Shown: piece by piece, positions 14,934 to 26,589 of the stretch | Position numbering within the stretch: position 1 is the first letter of the stretch | Layout of the letters: each line of letters begins with the position of its first letter | Source of the DNA: CAZFOB01 sp964520325 | GTDB taxonomy: Bacteria; Actinomycetota; JAICYB01 | DNA length: 53,589 nt | Reading direction: 5' to 3' | Assembly: GCA_964520325.1 (NCBI GenBank) | Contig: CAZFOB010000022.1 | Coordinates: forward strand, 1-53,589 | Made by a program: the position numbers and the translations under genes | Notes under the pieces: model-generated | What the model was told of the DNA's origin: nothing | The model's input: only the letters and a program-made list of their open reading frames with translations | Databases searched by the model: none

Positions 14934-16723
14934 CCGACCTCAAGATCCCGCGTCCGAAGCGCGGCGGAGAGGGCCAGTGGGGCCTCGGCTACAAAGAGCC
15001 GCTCAACGCAGCGGAGCAGATGAAGCGGGACGACAACCCGATCAACGTCAAGGACCGCATCTTCGACTACGCGGAGCAGTGGAAGCGCGGCGAGATCACG
15101 AGTGTCGAGAACATCTTCGTCGCCGACCTGCGCTCGCGGTTCCGGTGGTACGGCTTGTACACGCAGCGCCCCGAAGAGGACGGCTACTTCATGTGGCGCA
15201 TCCGGATCCCGGGCGGCGTGCTCACTTCGGAGCAAACGCGAACGATCGGGACGATCTCTCAGGAGTTCGGCCACGACGTCGCCGACATCACCGACCGGCA
15301 GAACATCCAGCTGCACTGGATCAAGCTTCCGGACGTCCCGGAGATCTGGGAACGTCTCGAAGCCGTGGGGCTGCAGACCACCGAAGCGTGCGGCGACACG
15401 CCGCGCAACATCCTCGGCTGCCCGCTCGCCGGCGTTGACGCCAACGAGATCATCGACGGCACCGACCTCATCACGCAGCTCAACGACCGCATCGTCGGCG
15501 ATCCCGAGTTCTCGAACCTTCCGCGTAAGTACAAGCCGTCGGTCACCGGCTGCCGCCATCAGTGCGCCGTGCACGAGGCCAACGACGTCTCCTTCGTCGG
15601 CAATCAGTTGGACGACGGATCGATCGGCTACGACCTGTGGGTCGGTGGCGGATTGTCGTCCACTCCGCACTTCGCCGAGCGGCTCGGCGTGTTCGTGAAG
15701 CCCGAGCAATGCGAGGACGTCTTCATCGGCGTGACGTCGATCTTCCGCGACTACGGATACCGGCGCTCGCGCAACAAGGCGCGGCTCAAGTTCCTGATGG
15801 CCGACTGGGGGCCGGAGCTCTTCCGCCGTGTGCTCGAGGAGAAGTACCTCGGCTACAAGCTTGCCGACGGCCCTGTCGCCAAGCCGAATGTCTCGGACGA
15901 CGGTGGCGTCCATCGTGATCACACCGGCGTCGGACGACAGAAGGACGGGCAGAACTATCTCGGCTTCGCTCTGCGCAACGGCCGCATCACGGGAACCGAG
16001 CTGATCGCACTAGCTGATCTCGCCGACAGCGAAGGTCAGGGACGCCTTCGCGCCACCGCGCAGCAGAAGATGGTGCTTCTCGACATCCCCGACGAGCGCC
16101 TCGCCGCCACGATGGACTCACTCGAGGCTCTCGGTTTCCCGGTGTTCAGCTCCGCGTATCGCGCCGGGATGATGGCGTGTACCGGCATCGAGTTCTGCAA
16201 GCTCTCGATCGTCGAGACCAAAGCGCGGGCCGACTGGCTCTACACGGAGCTCGAGAAACGGTTCCCCGACTTCGACGAGCCGATCCGCATCAACGTCAAC
16301 GGCTGCCCGAACAGCTGCGCCCGCTACCAGCTCGCCGACATCGGCTTCATGGGCGTGCTCGTCACCGAGAAGATCAACGGCAACGGCGAGTTCGAGAAGC
16401 TCGAGGGGTTCAACGTCCACCTCGGTGGACACCTCGGCGAGCCGAGGGCGTTCGGACGCAAGGTGAAGGGCCTTCGCCTGCGGGCGGATGAGCTCGCGTC
16501 GTTCGCGGAGCGCGTGCTTCGTGTGTACCGCGAACAACGCAACGGTTACGGCACGTTCGGCGAGTGGCTGAATGCGTTGGACGTCAAAGCTGTTAACGAA
16601 CTAGCTCAGAACGCATCCAAGGGACTCGAGCGTGTTGGGCCCAAGCCCATCTCGAGTGAGGAGATCCGACCCGATGACAACAGAGATCAGCGACGTGCGG
16701 CGCTTGCGCGCCGCACAGCGTGA
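14930..16723 (+). CDS. sir: Ferredoxin-dependent sulfite (or nitrite) reductase
   Basis: The product, 597 aa, is a siroheme/[4Fe-4S] enzyme carrying out the six-electron reduction. The cluster and siroheme ligands are C417 and C423 (CTGIEFC) and C459 and C463 (NGCPNSC). The N-terminal RFRWYGLYTQR and TDRQNIQLHWI are shared with actinobacterial SirA/NirA. The direct link to APS reductase and an Rrf2 gene favours sulfite as substrate. The last 17 codons overlap the cysH start. The siroheme precursor can come from the CobA domain at 2200-3699. Confidence 0.92.
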   Translation: MTDLKIPRPKRGGEGQWGLGYKEPLNAAEQMKRDDNPINVKDRIFDYAEQWKRGEITSVENIFVADLRSRFRWYGLYTQRPEEDGYFMWRIRIPGGVLTSEQTRTIGTISQEFGHDVADITDRQNIQLHWIKLPDVPEIWERLEAVGLQTTEACGDTPRNILGCPLAGVDANEIIDGTDLITQLNDRIVGDPEFSNLPRKYKPSVTGCRHQCAVHEANDVSFVGNQLDDGSIGYDLWVGGGLSSTPHFAERLGVFVKPEQCEDVFIGVTSIFRDYGYRRSRNKARLKFLMADWGPELFRRVLEEKYLGYKLADGPVAKPNVSDDGGVHRDHTGVGRQKDGQNYLGFALRNGRITGTELIALADLADSEGQGRLRATAQQKMVLLDIPDERLAATMDSLEALGFPVFSSAYRAGMMACTGIEFCKLSIVETKARADWLYTELEKRFPDFDEPIRINVNGCPNSCARYQLADIGFMGVLVTEKINGNGEFEKLEGFNVHLGGHLGEPRAFGRKVKGLRLRADELASFAERVLRVYREQRNGYGTFGEWLNALDVKAVNELAQNASKGLERVGPKPISSEEIRPDDNRDQRRAALARRTA

Positions 16724-17519
16724 CATGACAGCCGCGAACGCTTCGCACACAAGCTCGCCTCTGCCTCTCGCTGAGTACCACCCGGATCCGGGTGATCTCA
16801 CCGAGTTGAGCCGGCGGTTCGAGGGTGCGCATCCGCGCGAGATCCTCGCGTGGGCGTTCGAGTACGTCCCGGACTTCGCGATCGGCACAAGCTTCCAGAT
16901 CGGCGGTCTCGTCAACATCTTCCTTGCGCGCGAAGTGGTCGACCCCGTGCGCGTGCTGTTTCTCGAGACCGGCTTCCACTTCCCGGAGACCCTCGAGTTC
17001 CGCGACCGCCTCGTCAAAGACTGGGGCCTCGACGTCATCAACACCAAGCCGACCCTGCCCCGCGAGCGTCAGGAGAAGGAGATCCATCCCGAGCTCTATC
17101 GCGTCGATCCCGATCAGTGCTGCTACCTCAACAAGGTGCTCCCGATGGAATCGGCACTCGAAGACCTCGGGGGCTGGGCAACCGGCGTGCGACGCGATCA
17201 GTCACCGACTCGGGTGAACACCAACATCTTCGAGATCCAGGAGCTTCAGTCCGGCAAGGTGATCTGGAAGGTCAACCCGCAAGCGCACTGGACGCGCGCA
17301 CAGGTCGAGGAGTTCTCGCGTCAGCACAACATCCCGTCGCACCCGCTGTACGACGCCGGGTATCTGTCGATCGGCTGCGCACCGTGCACGCGCAAGGCGA
17401 ACGTCGACGAGGACGAACGCGCCGGACGATGGGACGGTTTCGACAAGGCAGAATGTGGGATCCACACCAACGGTGACGGCAACGGTGATGCAAGGAAGCT
17501 GCCGGTCCGAGCGAGGTGA
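16674..17519 (+). CDS. cysH: Adenylylsulfate (APS) reductase
   Basis: The product is 281 aa. It reduces APS to sulfite with thioredoxin or glutaredoxin-type electrons. C149-C150 (QCCYLNK) and C235/C238 (CAPC) are the [4Fe-4S] ligands that mark APS rather than PAPS reductases. C261 in ECGIH is the catalytic cysteine. ATG 16674 with GAGGAG ten bases upstream is chosen, overlapping the sir 3' end by 50 bp. Confidence 0.94.
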   Translation: MTTEISDVRRLRAAQRDMTAANASHTSSPLPLAEYHPDPGDLTELSRRFEGAHPREILAWAFEYVPDFAIGTSFQIGGLVNIFLAREVVDPVRVLFLETGFHFPETLEFRDRLVKDWGLDVINTKPTLPRERQEKEIHPELYRVDPDQCCYLNKVLPMESALEDLGGWATGVRRDQSPTRVNTNIFEIQELQSGKVIWKVNPQAHWTRAQVEEFSRQHNIPSHPLYDAGYLSIGCAPCTRKANVDEDERAGRWDGFDKAECGIHTNGDGNGDARKLPVRAR

Positions 17520-17523
17520 TCCC

Positions 17524-17739
17524 TCAGTCCTTGCCTTCGAACTTGAAGGAAACCTTGACCTTCGCGCGGTATGCCTTGACTTTTCCATCCTCGATCTGAA
17601 GGTCGAGCTCGGACACCTCCGCGATTCGAAGATCGCGCAACGACTTCGATGCCAGCTTGACGGCCGCGGATGCTGCCTTCTCCCACGATTCCGTGCTCGT
17701 GCCAACGAGCTCGATGATCTTGTACACGCTCTCCGCCAC
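17524..17739 (-). CDS. Dodecin (flavin-binding dodecamer)
   Basis: The product is 71 aa. SVYKIIELVGTSTESWEKAA and the C-terminal KVKAYRAKVKVSFKFEG match dodecin. The tryptophan in SWEKA stacks on the flavin isoalloxazine ring. Dodecins store or buffer FMN/FAD or CoA-type ligands. It is convergent with cysH (4 bp apart) and divergent from sat-cysC; a functional link to sulfur assimilation is not established. Confidence 0.92.
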   Translation of the reverse strand: MAESVYKIIELVGTSTESWEKAASAAVKLASKSLRDLRIAEVSELDLQIEDGKVKAYRAKVKVSFKFEGKD

Positions 17740-17920
17740 GTCTACCTCCCTCTCCTCATGGTTCGCTCACAGCCATACTGCGCTCGCGACGGGTCGAAAC
17801 GCACACCAGAGAGTCAGCCCTTGCCCGGTCATGAGGAGATACGGGGCGGGGCACGCTTTCGGTTCAAGCGCCGACCAAGCACTAAGCTGGTCGTTCCGCA
17901 CGATCAAGGAGAAATCGACT

Positions 17921-19675
17921 GTGACCGATCACCTCATCGCGCCGCACGGCCCCATCGGAAGTGCGGGAGCTTCACTGAAGGACCTCATCGTCGAAGGCGA
18001 CCGCGCAACGGAGCTCAAGAAGCAGTCGCGCGACTGGGCCTCCTGGGACCTCACCGAGCGCCAGCTCTGCGACCTCGAGATGCTCATGAGCGGCGCGTTC
18101 TCGCCGCTCGAGGGCTTCCTCGGCAAAGCCGACTACGACTCGGTCGTCGAGAATCTGCGACTGGTCGATGGCACGCTGTGGCCCATCCCCGTCGTGCTCG
18201 ACCTTCCCGAGGAGTTCGCGGCCGGCCTGGCCGACGGCGTCTCGCTCGCGTTGCGCGACCCTGAGGGCACGATGCTCGCCGTCCTGCACGTCGACGAGAA
18301 GTGGACGCCGGATCGCGACCTCGAGGCCGAGAAGGTGTACGGCACGGCCGACGAGCTTCACCCCGGTGTCGCGCACGTGCTCAATCGCACCAACCCCGTG
18401 TACGTTTCCGGGCGCCTCGAAGGCATCGAAGCACCGACGTACTACGACTACCGCGATCTGCGTGCGACACCGGCCGAGCTGCGCGCCGAGTTCACCAAGC
18501 TCGGCTGGCGCAAGGTCGTCGCATTCCAGACGCGTAACCCGATGCACCGTGCGCACTACGAGCTGACCGTCCGTGCTGCAACGGAAGAGGGTGCGAACCT
18601 GCTCGTCCATCCCGTCGTCGGCATGACCAAACCCGGCGACGTCGACCACTACACGCGCGTCCGGTGCTACGAAGCGCTCGCGCAGCACTACCCGCGTGGC
18701 ACTGCGAAGCTGTCGCTCCTTCCGCTTGCGATGCGCATGGCCGGTCCGCGTGAAACGGTGTGGCACGCGATCATCCGCAAGAACCACGGCTGCACGCATT
18801 TCATCGTCGGACGCGACCACGCCGGCCCGGGCAACGATTCGTCCGGTAAGCCGTTCTACGGTCCGTACGACGCGCAGGAGCTGCTGAGCGGCTACGAGGA
18901 AGAGCTCGGCGTGAAGATGGTGCCGTTCCAGATGATGGTGTACGTCGAGGAGAAGTCGGCGTACTTCCCCGTGGACGAAGTCCCCGAAGGCTCGCGCACC
19001 CTCAACATCTCGGGAACCGAGCTGCGCGATCGTCTCGCCCAGGGCCTCGACATCCCGTCGTGGTTCACCTTCCCCGAAGTGTCAGCGGAGCTTCGCCGCT
19101 CGTATCCGCCTCGCGCGAAGCAGGGCTTCACCGTGTTCTTCACGGGACTGTCGGGTTCGGGCAAGTCGACGATCGGTAACGCGTTGATGGTGAAGATGCT
19201 CGAGATGGGCGGACGTCCGGTGACGATGCTCGACGGAGATCTCGTCCGCAAGCACCTATCGTCCGAGCTCGGTTTCAGTAAGGAGCACCGCGACATCAAC
19301 ATCCGCCGTATCGGCTGGACGGCCGCGCTCGTCACGCGCAACGGCGGGGTCGCCGTCTGCGCTCCGATCGCTCCGTACGATTCGGTGCGCAAGGAGGTGC
19401 GCGGGATGGTCGAGCCGGGCGGCGGGTTCGTCCTCGTGCACGTCGCGACCTCGATCGAACTCTGCGAGGAGCGAGACCGCAAGGGTCTGTACGCCAAGGC
19501 CCGCGCCGGTGTCATCAAGGAGTTCACCGGGATCTCCGACCCCTACGAGAGTCCGGAGGACGCCGAGATCGTCATCGACACAGCCGACTTCAGCCCGGAC
19601 GAAGCCGCGCAGGAGATCATCCTGTACCTCGAACGCGAGGGCTACATCGGTGAGACGGAAGTGCCGACCGCTTAG
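17921..19675 (+). CDS. sat-cysC: Fused ATP sulfurylase / APS kinase
   Basis: The product is 584 aa. The N-terminal domain (to about 390) is ATP sulfurylase, with QTRNPMHRAHYEL and the HAGPGND loop. The C-terminal domain (about 400-584) is APS kinase, with the P-loop GLSGSGKSTIGNAL and DGDLVRKHLS. The first makes APS for CysH; the second makes PAPS. Because CysH here looks APS-specific, the kinase may serve sulfation or PAPS storage. GTG 17921 has AAGGAG nine bases upstream. The 180-bp gap before it holds no gene that I can see. Confidence 0.95.
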   Translation: MTDHLIAPHGPIGSAGASLKDLIVEGDRATELKKQSRDWASWDLTERQLCDLEMLMSGAFSPLEGFLGKADYDSVVENLRLVDGTLWPIPVVLDLPEEFAAGLADGVSLALRDPEGTMLAVLHVDEKWTPDRDLEAEKVYGTADELHPGVAHVLNRTNPVYVSGRLEGIEAPTYYDYRDLRATPAELRAEFTKLGWRKVVAFQTRNPMHRAHYELTVRAATEEGANLLVHPVVGMTKPGDVDHYTRVRCYEALAQHYPRGTAKLSLLPLAMRMAGPRETVWHAIIRKNHGCTHFIVGRDHAGPGNDSSGKPFYGPYDAQELLSGYEEELGVKMVPFQMMVYVEEKSAYFPVDEVPEGSRTLNISGTELRDRLAQGLDIPSWFTFPEVSAELRRSYPPRAKQGFTVFFTGLSGSGKSTIGNALMVKMLEMGGRPVTMLDGDLVRKHLSSELGFSKEHRDINIRRIGWTAALVTRNGGVAVCAPIAPYDSVRKEVRGMVEPGGGFVLVHVATSIELCEERDRKGLYAKARAGVIKEFTGISDPYESPEDAEIVIDTADFSPDEAAQEIILYLEREGYIGETEVPTA

Positions 19676-19716
19676 TCCGTCCGCTCTGAGGTCGTGCCCG
19701 GCTCGACTCACAGCTT

Positions 19717-19830
19717 TGGGCCGGACTGAGCTCGCTCTCCGACGCCCGTCCGGCCCAGACGCTGACTTGCGTGGATTTCGCGTTGGGGACGCGTGCGTGT
19801 TGAAGAGCGAACTCTATCCGGCCCAGACGC
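19717..19830. repeat. Inverted repeat and direct repeat after sat-cysC
   Basis: TGGGCCGGAC (19717-19726) and GTCCGGCCCA (19748-19757) form a perfect 10-bp stem with a 21-nt loop 40 bp after the sat-cysC stop. It may act as a terminator although no T-run follows. TCCGGCCCAGACGC occurs at 19749-19762 and again at 19817-19830. The rest of 19676-19924 holds no gene that I can support. Confidence 0.6.
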
Positions 19831-19899
19831 GATGGTCGCGACCAGAGAGATGTCGTTGCCTCGTGTTTTGATGGCTGCCTTCCCCCGATCGAATCGAAT

Positions 19900-19920
19900 C
19901 TTCCCCTGATCGAAGGGAAG
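19900..19920 (+). promoter_or_regulatory. Hairpin covering the Shine-Dalgarno of the next gene
   Basis: CTTCCC (19900-19905) pairs with GGGAAG (19915-19920) around a 9-nt loop. The 3' arm is the ribosome-binding sequence AAGGGAAGG for the TTG at 19925, so the hairpin could hold translation low. A near-copy of the 5' arm (CTTCCCCCGATCGAA, from 19879) lies just upstream and could compete for pairing. Confidence 0.5.
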
Positions 19921-19924
19921 GCCG

Positions 19925-20860
19925 TTGTCGGTCCGGGGTCTCGCGATCGCTGCGATCGCCGAAAGGCAGTACGCGGTCTTCTCTCATGCGCAGGCGCTGT
20001 CCGTGGCATTCTCGCGATCAGCGATCCAGCGCCGAGTCGCCAACGGAACTTGGCGACGCCTCCATCACGGCGTGTATGCGATCGCCGGTGCACCCTTGGG
20101 CTTTGAGTCGCGCGTGCTGGCGGCGACTCTCGCAGTCGAGGACGCGTCTGCCTCTCATCGGACTGCCGCCGCTTTGCACGGCCTGGACGGATTCTCTCCA
20201 TCGCGTCGCCTCGAGGTGATGCTGTTCGATCGACGGGGGATCTCGCTAGCCGGAGTCGACGTTCATCGTCCTCGGCGCTTCATCGATGGGGACCGCACCT
20301 CCATCGCTGGGATCCCCGTAACCAGCGTTGCTCGAACGTTGTTCGACCTGGCGTCCGTGATGGGCCGCCGGCGTTTGGAGGTCACCTTCGACGATGCCAT
20401 TCGACGCGGTCTGGTGACGCTCGACACGATCGGACGGAGGCTGCGGGCGGTGAGCGTCCCGGGTGTTCGCGGCGTGTCCTTGATCGCGAAGCTCGTTGTG
20501 GACAGATCGGTGAATGACCTCACCGATAGCGAGCTCGAGACCGACTTCCTTCGGATCATTCAGGACGCCGGACTCCCTTTGCCGGTCCAGCAGTACGAGA
20601 TCCGACGGGAGGACGGATCGTTCGTAGCGACTGTCGACTTCGCGTATCCCGAAGCAAGTATCGCCATCGAGCTCGACAGCTGGGGTCACCATGGGAGCCG
20701 AGTGGAGTTCCAGAAAGACCGCGTTAGGCAGAACCAGTTCGTTGCGGTGGGCTGGGTTCCCTACCGCTTCACGAAGGCCGATCTGACAACTCGTAAGACG
20801 TGGGTCCAGTCGTTGATCGGGAGTCGCCTACGCGCGTCCGCCGATCCTGGGCCGCGCTAG
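19925..20860 (+). CDS. AbiEi-like N-terminal / DUF559-like C-terminal protein
   Basis: The product is 311 aa. The N-terminal part (about 1-90) resembles AbiEi antitoxin-type winged-helix proteins: FSHAQALSVAFSRSAIQRRV and GVYAIAG. The C-terminal part (about 215-300) is a DUF559/Vsr-like nuclease fold, with the acidic core VDFAYPEASIAIELDSWGHH and a trailing FTKADL. Such proteins are common, unpaired, in actinobacteria; function is unknown, and a role in defence or DNA repair is a guess. The start is TTG 19925, chosen for its strong ribosome-binding site. Confidence 0.75.
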   Translation: MSVRGLAIAAIAERQYAVFSHAQALSVAFSRSAIQRRVANGTWRRLHHGVYAIAGAPLGFESRVLAATLAVEDASASHRTAAALHGLDGFSPSRRLEVMLFDRRGISLAGVDVHRPRRFIDGDRTSIAGIPVTSVARTLFDLASVMGRRRLEVTFDDAIRRGLVTLDTIGRRLRAVSVPGVRGVSLIAKLVVDRSVNDLTDSELETDFLRIIQDAGLPLPVQQYEIRREDGSFVATVDFAYPEASIAIELDSWGHHGSRVEFQKDRVRQNQFVAVGWVPYRFTKADLTTRKTWVQSLIGSRLRASADPGPR

Positions 20861-20965
20861 CGTCGTTTGCCGCGCCTCATCCGACCCAGAGGGCGCATCG
20901 GCCCTGCGCGGCAGCGCTTCGAAGGCACGACGGTCGTCCATAGGTAAAGCGTAATCTTGCGCGAC

Positions 20966-21757
20966 ATGCCGGACGTCGACCAGGTTGCCAGTCAGCTCGA
21001 AGATGATGGCTTTGCCGTCATCGAGAACTACCTGTCCCTGCAGGACGTCGCGACCAAGCGAGCCGACCTCGAACGCATCCTTGCGAGTAACCCGACGGGT
21101 CGCAACGAGTTCGAAGGATTCGCCACGCAGCGCATCTACGCGGTGTTCGCGAAGACGCGCACCTTCGACGCGCAAGCCATCGATCCGTTGATCCTCGGCG
21201 TGCTCGAGCGGGTGCTCGGGCCGGGGTTCCAGCTCAGCGCACCCGTCGGGATCTCGATCGGCCCAGGCGAGAAGGCGCAGCCGGTCCACCGAGACGACGG
21301 TGTGTATCCAGTGGCGCGCCCCCATCGCGAGCTCGTCGTGAACACGATGTGGGCGCTCGACGATTTCACGGAGGACAACGGCGCGACCGTGGTGATCCCC
21401 GGGAGTCACAAGTGGATCGACGAGAAGCCGAGCGCCGGATCGACCGTGGTGCGGGCTGTGATGCCGGCTGGTTCGGTGATGCTCTTCGTCGGCAGCATCT
21501 ACCACGGCGGAGGCGCGAACCTTACGATTCATCCGCGCCTCGGCGTGATCCTCGAGTTCTGCGCTGGATGGGTGCGTCCGCAGGAGAACCACGTGCTCGG
21601 CGTGCCGCGCGAGATCGTAAAAGACCTCGATCCGAAGCTGCAAGAGCTGCTCGGATATTCAGTGCTCGGTTTGCTCGGCAACGTCGACGGACGCAACCCG
21701 AAGAAGTACATCGAAGACAAGCGTCCGATCCGAGAGGGTGTCCTCGACCTCGGATGA
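20966..21757 (+). CDS. Phytanoyl-CoA dioxygenase (PhyH) family oxygenase
   Basis: The product, 263 aa, is an Fe(II)/2-oxoglutarate-type double-stranded beta-helix enzyme. QPVHRDDGVYP supplies the HxD iron ligands and YHGGGANLT the distal histidine; WALDDFTEDNGATVVIPGSH is the typical strand between them. The substrate is unknown. TAATCT at 20952-20957 could be a -10 just before ATG 20966, giving a nearly leaderless message. Confidence 0.85.
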   Translation: MPDVDQVASQLEDDGFAVIENYLSLQDVATKRADLERILASNPTGRNEFEGFATQRIYAVFAKTRTFDAQAIDPLILGVLERVLGPGFQLSAPVGISIGPGEKAQPVHRDDGVYPVARPHRELVVNTMWALDDFTEDNGATVVIPGSHKWIDEKPSAGSTVVRAVMPAGSVMLFVGSIYHGGGANLTIHPRLGVILEFCAGWVRPQENHVLGVPREIVKDLDPKLQELLGYSVLGLLGNVDGRNPKKYIEDKRPIREGVLDLG

Positions 21758-21782
21758 AGCTGACCGATAGCCGCTCGTCGGG

Positions 21783-25118
<3,336 letters not shown>

Positions 25119-25128
25119 GGGGCTGGGT

Positions 25129-25157
25129 ATCGTATGCAAACACATGTTCGTAATCAA
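25129..25157 (-). promoter_or_regulatory. SOS promoter of dnaE2 with LexA box
   Basis: On the minus strand: -35 TTGATT (25157-25152), a 17-bp spacer and -10 TACGAT (25134-25129). The spacer contains CGAACATGTGTTTG (25150-25137), a LexA box of the actinobacterial type CGAAC-N4-GTTCG with one mismatch. The layout is the same as at imuA'. Confidence 0.85.
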
Positions 25158-25173
25158 GAGCAGGATCAGGGAT

Positions 25174-25191
25174 GTGGTCATACAGTGGTCA
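25174..25191 (+). promoter_or_regulatory. Operator-like direct repeat and -10 of the Phd-GNAT gene
   Basis: GTGGTCA is repeated at 25174-25180 and 25185-25191, one helical turn apart. TACAGT (25181-25186) fits a -10 six bases before ATG 25193, so the message is probably leaderless. The repeat is a candidate binding site for the Phd-like domain of the product. Confidence 0.55.
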
Positions 25192-25192
25192 C

Positions 25193-25804
25193 ATGATCAA
25201 GAGGGTTGGGATCAGAGAACTTCGGGACAACGCCACGCGATTCCTGGCCGGTGACGACGTGCTCGCCGTGCAACGACACGGATCGCTCGTCGGCTACTTC
25301 ATCCCGGTCGATCCGCCGAAGGATCCCGTTTCGATCGACCAAGCGATCGAGCGCCTGCGCCGCGAAGCCTCACCTGGACGTGTCGTGCTCGAGCGGGACG
25401 GCGTCCGCTACATCGCCGATCCCGGGTGGCTCGATTCAGCCCACCTGCACGCGTTCTTCAACGAGTGGCCGAAGCGTCCGAGCGACGACGCGATCGACGT
25501 CCTGCTGCGCGGCAGCTACATCGTCGTGGTTGCCGTCGCTACTGATGGGTCGGACGACGACGTTGTCGGCTTCGCGCATGCGTACTCGGACGGCCGGATG
25601 TTCGCCTACATCCCCTTCGTTGAAGTCCACCCGGACAGACGCCATGCCGGCATCGGAACGCAGATGATGCGCGTGCTGCTTGGCGAGCTCGAGCACCTGC
25701 ACGGCGTCGATCTCACGTGCGACCAGGAACTCGTGCCGTTCTATGAGGCCGTCGGCCTGCAACCGATGGTCGCGATGATCCGCCGCAACAACGCTGCGCT
25801 CTAG
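25193..25804 (+). CDS. Phd/YefM-type antitoxin domain fused to a GNAT acetyltransferase
   Basis: The product is 203 aa. Residues 1-45 (KRVGIRELRDNATRFLAGDD, VLAVQRHGSLVGYFIPV) match the DNA-binding half of prevent-host-death antitoxins. From about 68 (DGVRYIADPGWL) the chain is a GNAT enzyme, with acetyl-CoA loop RRHAGIG at 149-155 and the family end LVPFYEAVGLQP. Normally these would be separate proteins. The gene is divergent from dnaE2 and shares its regulatory region. Its stop overlaps the stop of the minus-strand pseudogene (CTAG). Confidence 0.8.
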   Translation: MIKRVGIRELRDNATRFLAGDDVLAVQRHGSLVGYFIPVDPPKDPVSIDQAIERLRREASPGRVVLERDGVRYIADPGWLDSAHLHAFFNEWPKRPSDDAIDVLLRGSYIVVVAVATDGSDDDVVGFAHAYSDGRMFAYIPFVEVHPDRRHAGIGTQMMRVLLGELEHLHGVDLTCDQELVPFYEAVGLQPMVAMIRRNNAAL

Positions 25805-25864
25805 ACGCCGGCCTTCGTTGCGATCGCCGCAAGGATCGATCCGAATCTGTCGCGCTCGGCGTCG
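25799..25864. repeat. 66-bp direct repeat, copy 1
   Basis: This segment matches 39768-39833 at 65 of 66 positions. It covers the shared CTAG stop-stop overlap and the last 20 or so codons of the minus-strand gene (DAERDRFGSILAAIATKAGV). Copy 2 is at the same place in an intact SCO6745-like gene. Confidence 0.92.
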
Positions 25865-26279
25865 GTCGCTTCCAGCCGCTGGGAAAGGCGGCGCTTGCGC
25901 GCTCCCCACGTGTACCACTTCTGCGCGACGTTCCCAATCGCGAGGAGGTGCTCGGGATCGAATGTCGCTGACAGACCGAGCGCGCGACGGATGTCTTGGC
26001 CGTGCACGATCCACTCGGCAAGCGCGTACAGAGGCTGAGGGTGGAAGCGATAGACGAAGGTGTCCTCGTACCGAGCATTCTCGAGTTCGTTGACGAGTTG
26101 CGGGACGGGGCGCGCCGGCTGACCCGTTGAGCGCTAAGCGAGAGTGTGCGGTCAACCCGGAAGCCGTAGCGGATCAGGGCCCACCCGAAGGACAACTGCC
26201 GGTAGTAATCCCAGAGCCGGATGAGGTGGCCGACGACGTCCCGCACCTTCCACTCGGAACATAAGGATGGTCCCTTCAG
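25801..26279 (-). pseudogene. Broken, chimeric mycothiol-dependent maleylpyruvate isomerase-like (DinB-type) gene
   Basis: Reading the minus strand, CSEWKVRDVVGHLIRLWDYY begins the recognisable part without a start codon. Near 26130 the frame shifts and continues as STGQPARPVPQLVNELENAR and AEWIVHGQDIRRALGL, typical of this family. The last 20 residues (DAERDRFGSILAAIATKAGV) are not native: they match the C-terminus of the SCO6745-like protein at 39770, through the 66-bp repeat. The gene therefore lost its 5' end, took a frameshift and had its 3' end replaced. Confidence 0.8.
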
Positions 26280-26404
26280 CTACGCCGTCTGGCGTGGAGA
26301 CGAGGATGCGCCACTGTGAGCCCGGAGAGCGATGGTTTCGTTCTTTACGTTCGGTCGTTTCTCAGGCATGCCGCTTCTCCGTTCTTCTTCTCAATTAGCA
26401 CGTA

Positions 26405-26575
26405 CTACTCACCCTTTCGATGACCCTTCTCTTTGTGCTTCTTGAGCACGGTTCGCGCCGCGACCTCCTTGGCGCGCTTGCCGTAGCGACCCTCTTTTTC
26501 GGCGCTCTCCTTGATGTGCTCGTACTGACGCTGCTCCTTCTTGCCGACACCTCGTAGGTGCTTCTTCTGTGGCAT
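26405..26575 (-). CDS. Small basic protein of the 'plasmid stabilization' type
   Basis: The product, 56 aa, is very rich in Lys, Arg and Glu. PQKKHLRGVGKKEQRQYEHI and RAKEVAARTVLKKHKEKG match a widespread family of 55-70 residue proteins, usually labelled plasmid stabilization or Rho-like without known function. The start at 26575 follows GGGGAGAGG. It lies 14 bp after the Cys-rich gene and probably shares its transcript. The gap 26280-26404 contains only a 29-codon reading frame starting MPEKRPNVKN, which I do not call. Confidence 0.75.
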   Translation of the reverse strand: MPQKKHLRGVGKKEQRQYEHIKESAEKEGRYGKRAKEVAARTVLKKHKEKGHRKGE

Positions 26576-26589
26576 CGCCTCTCCCCTCG

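Noticed and set aside
26280..26404. 29-codon reading frame beginning MPEKRPNVKN with a fair ribosome site
   Set aside because: Too short, no family, and it runs into the pseudogene region; could be a remnant of its 5' end but this cannot be shown.
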